A DNA stretch of 64,000 nt from Ampelocalamus luodianensis (lineage: Eukaryota > Streptophyta > Magnoliopsida > Poales > Poaceae), in contig CM070617.1 of NCBI GenBank assembly GCA_036346255.1, positions 5,745,501 through 5,809,500 of the forward strand, in the 5' to 3' direction. Made by a program: the position numbers and the translations under genes. Of the stretch, positions 1 through 11,093 are shown piece after piece. Within the stretch, counting starts at the first letter, position 1. Each line of letters starts with the position of its first letter. The notes beneath the pieces are model-generated. The model had not been told where the DNA came from, did no database searches, and was given only the letters and a program-made list of their open reading frames with translations.

Positions 1-498
1 CTTCCATTCATCACCAAGTTTCATCCTAATTTGATGGTATCCACTCTCAAATCAATTTTAGAGAATATAACAAAGACCACTAAGTTCATCTAGCATATCA
101 TCTAGCCTCTAATAGGATGACGATATCTAACAGATGATATTGTTAATGGCACGACAATCAACACACATTCTCCATGTACCATCTTTCTTAGGAACAAGAA
201 TTACAGAACAACGCAAGGACTAAGACTTTCGCGTACATACCCTTTCTCAAGTAGCCCTTGCACTTGGCGCTGAATTTCTTTGGTCTCCTCCGGATTGGTA
301 CGATATGGTGGACGATTTGGAAGTGATGCACCGAACTAGATCAATTTGATGCTCTATTCCGCGCAATGGCGAAGTCCCACTGTATCTCCTCCGAAACACA
401 TCCTCAAATGCCTCGCAAAGAGAGGAAACACCACTAGGAAGAGAGGTTAAGTCATTAGTTGAAAGCAAAATAGCTTGCATCTTTGTACACAAGTACAA
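1..498 (-). pseudogene. Ty3/gypsy reverse transcriptase remnant
   Basis: Read on the minus strand, this stretch gives the N-terminal part of a Ty3/gypsy reverse transcriptase. A TNPEE-type segment before the RT core is followed by the conserved VPKKDGTWRMCVDCRAINNI block (about 130-210), then RHPI and LDDMLDEL-like pieces. At least one in-frame stop and small indels break the frame, so this is a dead copy. It continues beyond the left edge of the window. It belongs to the same minus-strand element as the protease at 455-1120 and the gag at 1590-2562. Family assignment is from RT motifs and gene order. Confidence 0.8.
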
Positions 499-1120
499 AG
501 TGCATCTTTGATGGGTTATTGCTCACATCTCTCAAATCTGATTTTGTGGCTAACATAACCAACCCTCCCTCACTCTTACTCTTTCCTCTCATATTTGGCT
601 TGTGGCTCTCACTCACCGATGTGTGAAAATCACTCTTTTCTTTCTTTTTACTCTCATTTTCAGCAAGCTTCTTTTGCTGAAATTTAACATGTATTTGACT
701 AGGAGTCATTGGATTAAGCTCCTTTGTCTTTCCCTTCCACTTAAAAGCATATCTATTAGAACGACCATCATGTTGCACACTTCTATCATATTGCCATGGC
801 CTTCCCAACAGCAGACGACACACAGTCATAGGCACCACATCACACTCAACGGTGTCCTCATAATCACCAATCTTAAAAGTAACATGCACCACATACTGAA
901 CCTTCACATCCCCGCATTCGCTAAACCATTGCACATGATATGGACGTGGATGTTTCAGCTTCTTTAAACCAAGCTTCTCACATAATTCAACACTAGCTAA
1001 GTTATGACAACTACCTCCATCAACAATGAGTTTGATTACCTTGTTGTTTACCTTGGCTTGTGTTTGAAACAAGTTGAATCGCCATGGATGTGCATCTTCT
1101 TCTTGTGCAAGCATGCTCAA
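455..1120 (-). pseudogene. Ty3/gypsy aspartic protease region
   Basis: A 221-residue open frame in which a retropepsin-like active site of the DGGS type (IVDGGSCHNLAS) lies near residues 30-45. It is followed by the hydrophobic strands and the LLGRPWQYD motif typical of plant gypsy proteases, then a Lys-rich linker leading toward RT. The enzyme would normally cut the Gag-Pol polyprotein inside the virus-like particle. The frame is open here, but RT downstream and the gag CCHC knuckle upstream are damaged, so the element is very unlikely to be active. Gag at 1590-2562 and RT at 1-498 are in the expected order on the minus strand. Confidence 0.8.
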
Positions 1121-1199
1121 ATTTTTAGTGACTACGAGTGCCTCTCCGCTTCATAACTCAACACATCAATCTCATCATCGCCATCGGATGCATTTTCAT

Positions 1200-1589
1200 G
1201 ACTGGCTCAACCTCATCTTCACTAGCGATTCAAACTCTCCATCTTCTCGTCACAAGCATGACTCGGTTGTTGGGACACTCCTAGCTATGTGCCCACGCCC
1301 AAACACTTGAAGCATTGAATTTCTACTCTTTGTCAGAGCATTAATTGAAGATGTAGGGATGGAGCCACCTTCTTCTCACTTGATGTAGGTGTTGTTTTTG
1401 CAATCGGGGAAGAACGAGCATTAGTATTTGAACTAGTACTAGCTGAAGATGTACCTCGTCCCAAACTGAAGCGTGCTTTGGTGGCATTAGGTGAGGATGA
1501 TGGAGCTTTCAAGTTGAAAGATGTCGCCTTGGTGCTGGTTTCATATCTTCTAGCAATCGCTTCTCCGCTTTGTAGCTTGATGCACCAAA
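1200..1589 (-). pseudogene. Gag C-terminus and broken zinc knuckle
   Basis: The minus strand encodes a Ser/Thr-rich linker (about 1333-1589). Near 1262-1315 comes a degenerate CCHC zinc knuckle: IQCFKC is readable, but the following H and C are lost to a frame change and stop. The knuckle normally binds genomic RNA during packaging. It joins the gag domain (1590-2225) to the protease (455-1120). The damage shows directly in the sequence and supports an inactive element. Confidence 0.6.
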
Positions 1590-2562
1590 TCAACAACAAG
1601 ATGTAGGGTGATATTGCACTATACGTTTAATGTTTTTATTTAGGCCAAACAGAAAACGTGCAAGTGTTTGCTCTTCATGCACATGTGCTCTAATCATAGC
1701 TTGCTCCATCTCTTTGTAGTATTCTTCCACCGAACGACCTCCCTGCCTCAAATTCTGCAATTTATCAAAAAGATCACGTTTATAAGTGGTAGGAACAAAA
1801 CGTGCTCTTAGCTCTTGCTTCATTTCAGCCCATGATGCAATTGGAGGCTCTCCATTGTCTTCTCTTTGGTTCAACACTTGCTCCCACCAAATCAACGCAT
1901 ACCCATCAAATTCAAGTGACGCCATGTGTAGTTTCTTCTCTTCCGAATAATTGTGCATCCGGAATATCTTCTCTACCTTGAGCTCCCATGTAAGATATGC
2001 ATCTGGATCGGAAGCGCCTTCAAATTTGGGAATATTGAACTTGAGCTTCCCAAATTTTTCCTCCATGTGCTGCTCATCATGACGACGGCCATGACGTTGA
2101 TAGTTATCATTGCGGTGTAACCAAACGTCGTCGCCGAAGTCCTCAATGTGGCAAGACCGCCGCGTCCACGCCACGCCCACGCCCACGGCCTCTCCCTTGG
2201 CCATGGTCAGCTCCCAAAACACCACCCCCGCGCCCGGGAAGGGGTGGTCGAACCGCGTTGGCAGCAGCTCGACCCACTAGAGCTTCTCTAGCGAATCGTG
2301 CAACCCTCTCCTCATCAGTCCCATCAAGCTCAATGCCTTCTTTAGGGACACCAACTGGACCCCGCTCTTTGCGAAGCTCCTCTAGTATCTCCCTCCTCAA
2401 GACGCTCATGTTGTCATTCAACTGAGTGTTGAAATCATTTGTGAGCTTCTCAAGGTCAGCTTGTGTAACATATGCTGGTTCTCCTTCTTTCCCTGACATG
2501 GTTAGTGCAAACAAAGAAAAACTATATATGTGGATGTGAGAGTTTTTATTTGTGGAAATCAC
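1590..2562 (-). pseudogene. Ty3/gypsy Gag, frameshifted
   Basis: Two overlapping minus-strand frames together make a plant gypsy Gag. The first (from an ATG at 2499) is a coiled-coil-like N-terminus with LEKLTNDFNTQLN and EILEELRKER, followed by an RGRGRGRG tract. The second (about 2160-1590) is the retrotransposon_gag domain with FNIPKFEG, DPDAYLTW, WWEQVL, LRARFVP and SVEEYYKEME motifs. The switch of frame near 2150-2220, in the Arg/Gly tract, is a frameshift relative to an intact gag. Gag would form the particle shell. The PBS at 3953-3964 and the LTR beyond it lie upstream on this strand. Confidence 0.85.
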
Positions 2563-3952
2563 TCAACCTCACCTTCTCTTACCGACCGAAGTTCTTATGC
2601 GCCCTGATGGAATTGAAGAGCTGCACGCACTTTGGTGATGGTAGACAACACAAGGTGATAGATTGCTTAATTCAATTGCACAAGCATCATTAGACAATGA
2701 CTTATTTGTAGAGCTTGGAGGGAAAAGTGTATACCTATGCAATCTGAGATTTCTAGATATTGTAAAGCTAGGTAACAATCCAAACTAGAATTCAATGCCT
2801 AGTTGCTGATCTTATGATATAAGTGAAGAACGAAGTAACTCACACGCAAAGATGATGAAACTTAGTGCAATCAAAGGAATGAGCTAATATATAAAAATAT
2901 AAGTGATGAACAACTAGCTCAGATTGCACAAGTTATGGAGAGACGCTAGCTAATTGCTCAAAGATATAAAATAGGGCACAAGATTGCTCGAACAATGAAA
3001 TAGCACAATCTGAAATTTTGACAATGATAGGCGTGCTCAAAATAGGTGATCGCCAAGTATATATTTTTTCTCTTCTTTTTTGTGTTTTTTTTTGTCTTCT
3101 CTTTTTTTTTGTTTTTTTTTACCTGACCAATCAAATTGTCACAAGAGTCGCACTTAAAACCCCACTTTCGGCAATGAAAGAAAACAACTCAGATGTGTGT
3201 AAAGTGTAAATGAGCAGCCCTGGAACAATATCAACAAGCTAGTCTCAAATAGGAGCAAAGATATTCGCAAAGGATTGAATTGGCTCACAAAAGAAATAAG
3301 GGTTTTTTCTCACGTCATCGTTATCAGAGCCGAACACAACAAGAGCTATCCGCAATCAGAGCGATCGGGTTTCTCACAGGTAATGCAGGCGCACGCGCAA
3401 TGGCAATTTTCTCTATATTTTTTTCAAGATCGTCGCGCGATCGAGCAAAGACTCGCGCACACGCGCCGCTTTGGCGTCTGTAGATGTCGCGGATCAGAGT
3501 GTCCGCACGCGCAGATTTTTTCCTCAAGATCGCCACGCCTGTGCAAAGACCGAGTGCACAAGATCTTTTTCAGCGCGGCTGGCGACTACACCCAACCCGC
3601 AATCGAGCAACGGAACAAGAAACCGCATACATCGAAAGGCACGGAATTTTTCTTGTTTGCACGGTTGGCGGCGGCGGCTTACTGCAGCGGCGCCGTAGAA
3701 ATTAGAGGCCGTGCACTGTAGCCCAAAGATTGATTGATTTTTTTAACAGATTGGGAACAATAATTTAAAGCTACGCAAAAGAAACAAAGATCAGCGACTA
3801 AACATAATTTCTAATGGATTGAGACCTAACCAAACTCACTAAAAAATTCAGATCAAACTACGGGCTAAAGATTTTTTTTTGTGGCTTTTTGTGTATAGGA
3901 CAGGAAAAATAAATCTAACTACGGGTAAATTGATCCTACCGTGGCAACCGAT
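2563..3952 (-). mobile_element. Untranslated leader of the gypsy element
   Basis: Between the primer-binding site and gag is 1.4 kb with no convincing coding sequence. It holds an A/T-rich half with a long poly-T run (3060-3120) and a GC-rich segment (3330-3720) whose short ORFs have no recognisable domain. Long 5' leaders are usual in plant gypsy elements. I see nothing else in it. Confidence 0.55.
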
Positions 3953-3964
3953 GCTCTGATACCA
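3953..3964 (-). promoter_or_regulatory. Primer-binding site (initiator Met-tRNA type)
   Basis: The minus strand reads TGGTATCAGAGC, the classic plant LTR-retrotransposon PBS complementary to the 3' end of initiator Met-tRNA. It starts three bases after the terminal CA of the adjoining LTR, as expected for minus-strand priming. Confidence 0.9.
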
Positions 3965-3967
3965 AGA

Positions 3968-4740
3968 TGATACGGGGATGCCCGATCTTCACGACGTAGG
4001 ATCGATGATAACTTTGGATCCGTGCAACCTGACGAACCGATGGCGCCAACCATCGCAAAACAAAGAACTCGCGATAAAAGAATTCGCCCAACCACACGCC
4101 GTGATCCTGCTCTACCGACCACACAAAGTAGACGTGTCGTTGCTCCCGCAAAACACAAGGATTCACAAGAACGACTTAACGGCACAACAGATTGGAACTC
4201 CCTATTCTAGTGGAGGCAATATTGCTCAAACCCTAGAATCAAGAATATATTGATATCTCAAAAAATACCGCCCCCACCCGAGAGTAAATACATCTCCTTA
4301 TATATCCTCTAGGGCGGCGTGCAAGTAACCAAATCCTTCATGTTCCATCCATAGCACACACACGCACACAAAATTACGATCGCCAAAGACATGGCTCGCC
4401 CAATACATGTCATCTTTGGTTCGCCCTTTCCTTCCTGTTGGCGTACACACAAGCAAAGATACACGCATGCATCTTTCTTTAATTAGCTTCGCTTTCCTCT
4501 CGATAGCAATTGACTTGTCCTTTCCTTGCTTTCCTTCAAACCAACTCACGTCATATGCATAAGGCTAAGTTAATACACATGCATGAGGCCAAGTCACATG
4601 ATACACATGCATGCACTCATGTTACGTAATACACATGCTTGCATGATGCATGCGCCGAACCTCCACGCTGCAGCTACCAAAGTTTTTGTTTAATGCTTCT
4701 TGCCCCATTATGCTCAGTCTCACATGCTTTTATATGTGTA
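3968..4740 (-). mobile_element. 5' LTR of the left gypsy element
   Basis: The LTR edge next to the PBS is clear: the plus strand begins TGATACGGGG, so the LTR ends in CCCCGTATCA on its own strand. A TATA box (TATATAAGG on minus, about 4294-4302) lies inside. The outer edge is not resolved. I place it loosely near 4.7 kb, because no matching second LTR or target duplication falls in the window. Confidence 0.55.
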
Positions 4741-5498
4741 TAACTGCACAAACAAAACATAGAACTATTAGGTAGTGACATGTTCTTATTAGTAAGATTA
4801 AAATCATTTAAGAGCGAGTTCACCTGTTGGTTAATTAATTTAGCCCTTGCTCGTGTAATCGTTCCAATCAGGATGTCCTCATCACATAGCCTTCCTGCAA
4901 GAGAGCAAAGTGGGAAGACACGGCTTTACTAACCTTGAGTATATGTCATTCCTATAAGAGAGAGGACCAACTTACTTTTCGACACGATGACCGCTTCTGA
5001 CTTTTTATTGCACACACTTCAACATCCTACCCTACTACCTAAACAATTATGGAAAAAAACATTTTAACACTCATATTTCCTATAACAGGACACAATAATC
5101 GGCAAGAGCTTATCTAGCTAGCAAATACATTTTTGAACCTTTGGATTGTCCTCAATTTTGAGATCCGTGCCAGCCCAAACCCTAATAACACCATGTCTCC
5201 CCCCTCTCATTACTATCCGCCGCCACCCATTTCTCTCCTCTCCATCTCCCTTTCACTACTGCCGTCACCACCTCTTTTTTTCCTATGCGCCGCAGTCTCC
5301 TACTCCGGCTAGCGCCACTTGTCTGTGCCAATACCACCTTCCCATCGCCACAAATCTAGCTTGTATCTCCACCACCAACCTCTCTTGTTGTCGGCCACCA
5401 TCTTCCTCGTCTCTAATGTTGCCCCTTTCAGATTTGTTGCTACCGATGGCGCCCCTCAGCGCCGCAACACCTAACTTGTTGTTGCCTCCTTACCGACC
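4741..5498. other. No recognisable gene
   Basis: The first part is A/T-rich. The section from about 5146 is pyrimidine-rich, with a Pro/Ser/Cys-rich open frame of low complexity and no domain. It could be an old captured fragment, but I found no terminal repeats to define an element. Confidence 0.4.
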
Positions 5499-5671
5499 CT
5501 GCCCACCCTGTATCTAGGGTTGGGGCTTCAATGAACACCAAAGACCTTCCCGTCGACCCCGCCCACCACTGGATCTAGGGTTGGGGCTCCGGGGAACAAC
5601 AAAGATCTTCTCGTTGACCCCACCACCATTGGATCTAGGATTGGGGCTTTGATAAACATCGAAGACCTAAC
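5499..5671. repeat. 61-bp minisatellite, about 3 units
   Basis: Three diverged tandem units of about 60-61 bp, each containing GGATCTAGGGTTGGGGCT or a close variant and then AACA..AAAGA. The third unit is truncated. No function can be inferred. Confidence 0.75.
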
Positions 5672-5699
5672 CCAATAAAGCCCGACAACTGACTTTGCG

Positions 5700-6117
5700 G
5701 AGATCCAAAGGGCGATCGACGATGGAGAAAGTGCATGATATTTGCTCCAAAATCAAGTACTTCTCTGTAGCAAATCTTAAATGGTAAATACTTTTTCTTT
5801 CAATCTCATAAAGGTGTGCCGTCTAGTATAAAGAATTTTCAATACATGGATTCACAACATAAAGCAATACCATTTTAGTTTTTCTTCTAATAGTATGGAT
5901 TATAATAGTGAACCTGACCAAACAGGGCAAATCTAGAAATCTCACTTATTTCTCATATTATTTCAGGAATACAACGACCGACAGAGTTATAAATGAGGTG
6001 CCAAGTATACTGGTGTTTTCACTTGGAAAGGTCAGTTGTATATGATGCCTTGATTGGTTACCATTTTTCATGACATAATTTGCACATAGCGGCAACTGAC
6101 AACAGCATGCCGAAAGA
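5700..6117. other. Downstream flank of the P4H-like gene
   Basis: A/T-rich sequence with no coding potential that I can support. It lies beyond the stop codon of the minus-strand P4H-like gene at 6596 and may include its distal 3' region. Confidence 0.35.
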
Positions 6118-6238
6118 CTAAGGTAACCCTGAAAAAAATAAACCAACCGCATAAGCAAGAAATACATCTTTCTATAACTAAGGTAACCCTGAAAAAAAAT
6201 AAACCAACCGCATAAGCAAGAAATACATCTTTCTATAA
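6118..6238. repeat. 60-bp perfect tandem duplication
   Basis: The 60-61 bp segment beginning CTAAGGTAACCCTG occurs twice head to tail (6118-6177 and 6178-6238) and differs by a single A. The near identity implies a recent duplication, about 360 bp past the P4H-like stop codon. Confidence 0.9.
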
Positions 6239-6595
6239 GAAAATCTTCGTATCTTAAGCCACCTAGAGCAATACCAAAGGGCATTAAGAATGGACCAATG
6301 CATTACAAAAGGTTGAAGCCATAACAATAAATATCCATGTACCAGAAAGTTGCTAAAATGTAATAATGAATAAAAAACTTGATGTCTTGATTAGACATGC
6401 AGACATAGCAACATTGTCTGATGGAACAAAATTAACTCCACATTATTTTTTCATAATTTGGGAAGAATGGTCAATCCATGAAACTCCAAACTACATTTCC
6501 TGACAAGCGTAAAGAAAATCTGGCGACATATACAATTTGTTGAATCATTCTCTGCCTACAACATTAGTGTTTCTACTGAGTAAAATTTTAAACAT

Positions 6596-9500
6596 TCAAC
6601 ACACACGACAGCTCTTCCGGCAAGTGCCATAGTAGTCCGGACTGCCCATCATAAAGACTGGATTCCTGTCACATTCGCCACCAGCAGCCCAACTGACACA
6701 TCTATCATCTTCATCTGTGCACTCATCATCAGATGCCACTGGAGATTTTGGAGTATCAATCTTGCTCAAATGGATGTGTTTTATGGCCAGCCATTTCTCC
6801 CCTTCAGGGACAGAACACGTTTCATATTGGCTATCCTTGTCTATTACTCCATCAGGCCTTAAATTGAACAGCAGAATCGCATTGCCCTTGACATGTTTCA
6901 CTGCATGACCAGGACATTCAGATGGTATCCCTTCCCTAGCCTGAGTATCCTTCAGCTAAGGACATAGTTTAGTGTAAGATCTCCTTTTCACAAGAATCAA
7001 TTCACTTAAAGAAAGAACATATCGTGCATAATTATTCTGAGAAGGGGGTCTGACAAGTAGGCCTGGTGAGAACATTATTACCTCAGATCTGGGGAATACA
7101 GTTTCACCACCTTGTTTGACATCAGAAAGATACATCAAAATGGTCACAAATCTAACACCACCACTGCTTGATTGCGGTTCATCCTTGTTATAGTCACTTT
7201 TGTTCGCCCCAAACTTCAAAATCTGCATGCTCTCTCCATATTCTGAAGATCACTAAGCATGTCAGCAGTCAGTTCACAGCACGCAAGCTTACTAAGAATA
7301 ACAAAAGAGTAGTCATGTGGAACAAGTGAATACCTTTTGGAAGAAAGCTCCATAATGATATCCTATCTTCGATCTTGGAAACAACTGTGTCCTTCAGAAG
7401 GAGTACAAGATTTAAGTCTTTAAAAGTAGAACAGTCCAAGGCCAATAGATCTTAAATTCATATTTTTCAAAAGGGAAAATTGGATACAGGACACCCAAAT
7501 TTTGTGTCATCTGCTCCTAAACACTGGTTTTTTTGTGCCTTTGCTAGAAGGCACTAAACTTCGGTGCCTTTTACTGGTGGACAGCCTTCCCATTAAAATA
7601 TAATATCCGGCTGATTAAGAGAGAGAAACAATCTAAAATGACTACTTCCCCTTTCTCTTCCTCCTTCCTTTCATCCTCTGCCCGAGCAAGCTCACCGGCA
7701 ACTGATCCACCACCACTCGCCTCCAGCTGTGGCCGCAACTCCCTCCCTCTTTCTTGCTGTCCAAATCCCCTTCCTATCTGTCACCAACCAACCCCCCCCC
7801 CCCTTCTTCCCACCAAAGCACAGCCGCCACCATTGTCGACATGGCGAGCTCGCCATTCTTCCCCAATTTCCGCCACTTCTCAATATTCACCATCCTCATC
7901 TATCTTCCTCCCAAATTGGTCCTTCCCCATCCTCCTCAACCCCCTTGCGAATCCACGGAACCCTCCTCTGTCCTCCTCGTTGTCGAAGCCTTTCCGCCAG
8001 TGCGTCGTGCCGTGGCCATGTCTGTGCTGCCCTACCATGCTCGCCGATCCATCACTCCGAACCTTCCCCGCCCTCAATCTTTGGTCACCATGACAGCCTC
8101 GAGCTCCTAAACATCACCACACCTGCGCCCGAGCCACTCCGCCGGCGAGCTCCTTCGCCGCGCCAAGGAGGCCCACATTGCCAGCCCTACACCGGCATCC
8201 TCGACCCCATAAACCACCACCGACGGGTTCCCCTAGTCGAGGTCGTGCTCGTGCTCGCGTCGCATCCCTCATTCTGTTGCCGGAGTCAGGTCACCAGCGA
8301 ACTCTTCACCCCAGCGGCCACCGTCCCAACTCCACTGTTCTGGTCGCCGCTGTCATCCTCATCATCTCTTTCCACCAAAAACGGACCCACCGCGTCCGAG
8401 AACACGCTGAGCTCCCGCCGTTATCGCCGTTCCACCACTGCAACATAGCGCTATCGGCAAGCCCTTGATCGGATTCTGTGTTCGTGTGGGAGGAGGAGAG
8501 CAAGAGATGAAGTGACAGAGTGGATGAGGCTGAAGTGGGGCCAAGAAGGCATGTGGGGCAAAATAAACTTTTTACCCACCTTCTCTCTCGTCTGCAAACC
8601 AAAAATAATATTTTAATAGGCCGATTGTCCATCAGTAAAGAGCCACCAAAGTTTAGTGTCTCTCAGCAAAGACACAAAAAAAAAAAAACAGTGTCGTGAA
8701 GCAAACGCCACAAACTTTGAGTGTCCTGTAGCCAATTTTGACTTTTCAAAAATGGCAAAAGTTTAACATCTATGACATACTATACATCCAAAAGAATCAT
8801 GAATAAATGCAAATTTGCTTCGCGGGTTGCAATACAGGAAAAACATAATTCCAATTTCATTTAACTTCATATGAGTTGATTCTCATAGGTCACAACTAAT
8901 CATTAAATTAGAGACAAAATGGTACTCGATTGTTAAATAAAGGGATTCAAGGTCTCATTTGCATTTCTTTCTAAGTGTGTACATCTCCTGCATGCTTGTC
9001 AAAGAATCACTCATCAAAATATCATGAAAAACAGGATGCATGCTCACTTTGCTATCAGCCAGATACACTTTAATGCCTGCACCCATGTTGTTCTGGGAAC
9101 TATTTCTAGCACCATCATTAACAACTAAAGATGACTCTTTCTCACCATGTGCCTGAAATAATGAAAACATAAGCTTCAATAACACGAATGCAAGGATTGA
9201 GCTATGATAAGGATAATGGGATAAATTACCATGGATACTAAGTGGTCGCACTCCATGTCAGAAAGAAAACCTTCATACAAGAAGACCCTAAATTAAGGTA
9301 AGAAACATGGGATTTGTCCACGTAAAAGAAGATTAAAAAAAGAAAATATGAGTATTAAGATTTTCAAGTAAGTGACAGTTGCAAGTACACAACTAGTATC
9401 CCAAGACCGAGATCTTTCATGAACCTTGCATTCATGATAACAAATACATAGCTACTAAATAGGAAAACCACATGAGTTGTTGGTTACTCAAACTAGAGTG

Positions 9501-10594
9501 CAGTGGGAAAGATAGTGAGGTGATGAAACAAACCTTGGATGCCATGAGAGTCGTTTAGATTTTGAAGGGTCAAAAGCGAAGCGTGAGCTCGAAGTATACG
9601 AGCCACCTGTGGAGTTTACTAAATTTTGTTGTGCAATACTGAAATCAAACCTGAAAAGAGTAATAAATGAATTACACCTTACTATCTTCTACGAAGAAAA
9701 TATCTTCGAACTGCATTTTTCTTTCTCCTTATTAGCAAGCTTCCTGTCTTTCTTCTTACCCCGTTTTCTCTTATATTCTTCCCCTTCTTTCTTATATCTT
9801 TTTACCCATTTTTCTGGACTCCCTATTTCTTCTCTTCTCTCATGGCTCCCATTAGCATTTCCCCCCATCTTTTCTTTCCCTTATCTCATGTCTCTTGTTG
9901 TAGTGTTCATTGAATCGGCTTTGCTCTTTCTGTAGCTGATGTTTTTTTCGAGAACATTTCTGTAGCTGATGTTGGATTGGCCATTTTTCATTGGTAATTT
10001 CTAAGACCAAATTGACGATGTGAATTGTATGATCATCAAACCATTTCATTCAGGCTCTATAGTAACAACTTCAACATTATGGTAATGTTCTGTTTGTAGT
10101 TTACTTCAGGCCTTATGAATTGAGCCTAATGCCACTATCATTATCTCCCTTATTTAACTCAAAATGGTTTATTTTAGAGAACACAACTCAAAATGATGAA
10201 AGATCAGGATATTCCAGACACAAGATTGTGATTGCTGATTGGATTTCAAATAACATGCTGTTGTTCACTACTACAGCAAGGTTGGGGGAGTTAATGGGTT
10301 TGACCATGCATAATTTACAAAGTCGCCCACATCAACAACTGTTGTATAAATGATAGCATAAATCAATGAAGATCCAATCCTAGAAAGTGAGTCATGCTAT
10401 TCCTACAGAATTCCTGTCTAAGTAGTAAATATAGACACAGATCCTGAGACCCAAATCCAATTAGAGAACTTCAGAGCAGAAAAATAGCAAAGAGCAAGAG
10501 GAACTTACTTGCGAGAAGAAGCCAAAGTGCAGGGTGGAGCAAGTGTTAGACATGCTGCAACAACCACCAGTACAGCTCCGATGCCAGATCCCAT
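6596..10594 (-). CDS. Prolyl 4-hydroxylase-like protein with ShKT domain (predicted pseudoenzyme)
   Basis: Seven exons with GT-AG introns join in frame: 10594-10509, 9638-9534, 9287-9230, 9152-9048, 7391-7334, 7242-7082 and 6955-6596. They encode 310 residues. Residues 1-27 are a signal peptide or anchor (MGSGIGAVLVVVAACLTLA). Then come the P4H N-terminal segment (FDPSKSKRLSWHP, VFLYEGFLSD.ECDHL), the double-stranded beta-helix core (VVSKIEDRISLWSFLP, TILMYLSDVKQGGETVFP) and a six-Cys ShKT domain (C270, C277, C286, C303, C307, C310). Active plant P4Hs hydroxylate proline in extensins and other secreted proteins using an HxD...H iron triad. Here the HxD site reads YNKD (155-158) and the distal His site reads QYET (234-237), while the 2-oxoglutarate Lys equivalent (K250) remains. 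It may therefore act as a binding or scaffold subunit in the ER/Golgi. A MULE occupies intron 4. The exon 4 donor (AAA/GTGAGC) was chosen because it restores family alignment and phase. Confidence 0.85.
7464..7472. repeat. 9-bp target-site duplication, left
   Basis: TTTTCAAAA directly abuts the left terminal inverted repeat of the MULE at 7473. The identical nonamer follows the right end at 8743-8751. A 9-bp duplication is the hallmark of Mutator-superfamily insertion. Confidence 0.9.
7473..8742. mobile_element. Non-autonomous MULE (Pack-MULE-like) in a P4H intron
   Basis: A 1270-bp element with terminal inverted repeats of about 150-170 bp. The left end starts GGGAAAATTGGATACAGGAC and the right end, inverted, starts GTCAAAATTGGCTACAGGAC; matching continues through the AAACT..GGTG and ATTAAAATAT blocks. 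It is flanked by the 9-bp duplication TTTTCAAAA. The interior (about 7640-8560) is GC-rich, in sharp contrast with the A/T-rich arms, and has long Pro/Ser-rich open frames but no transposase. That is the usual look of a Pack-MULE carrying host gene pieces. I could not name the source gene. It lies in intron 4 of the P4H-like gene. Confidence 0.88.
8743..8751. repeat. 9-bp target-site duplication, right
   Basis: TTTTCAAAA, identical to 7464-7472, directly follows the right terminal inverted repeat of the MULE. Confidence 0.9.
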
Positions 10595-10679
10595 GCTCCC
10601 CTCTTCTGTTGCCTTTCCCCTTCACCTGCAGCTCCGGAAGACTGGACCTCTCTTGCTTGGGATCCAATCCCCTGTAAAT

Positions 10680-11093
10680 TAAGTTAAGAGTTAGTACCAG
10701 ATCCGCAGCTCTCGCTCTTTCCCTCTCTCTCTCTTTGGTCTGTGCTAGAACCAGTCAGCAAGAAATGGTTTGGAAGCCCAATGGGCCATGTTCCAACCAA
10801 AAGGCCCAGCAGCAACAGAGGAAGATGGACAGGCAGAAGTGAAAGCAACTCTGATAAAATATTCCAGTTCTTATAACATAAACATGGTGGCAGCAATGCC
10901 AATGCAGGTGTTCTTGTACGGATTACATGCACAGATTGAACAACAATTGAAACACACACACAGAATCTATGTAGAATTGTTCACTTTGAGAGCAGATTGC
11001 TCAATTCTTTCCCCTTCTTCTGTTGCCATGAGGCCCATGAGCAATGGTAGATAGACATGGCAATGATAGCTGTAGCCTGTACGCATGGTGGTC
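10680..11093. other. Intergenic region between P4H-like and CCCH genes
   Basis: This holds the 5' flank of the P4H-like gene, with TGGGCC (about 10783) and GGCCCA motifs and a CTCT-rich tract at 10710-10735. It also holds the 3' flank of the upstream zinc-finger gene, which is on the same strand. No gene is visible. Confidence 0.5.

Noticed and set aside
7638..8448. Several 100-240 residue Pro/Ser-rich frames on both strands
   Set aside because: All lie inside the MULE in a P4H intron and lack domains. They may derive from a captured gene but are not a gene on present evidence.
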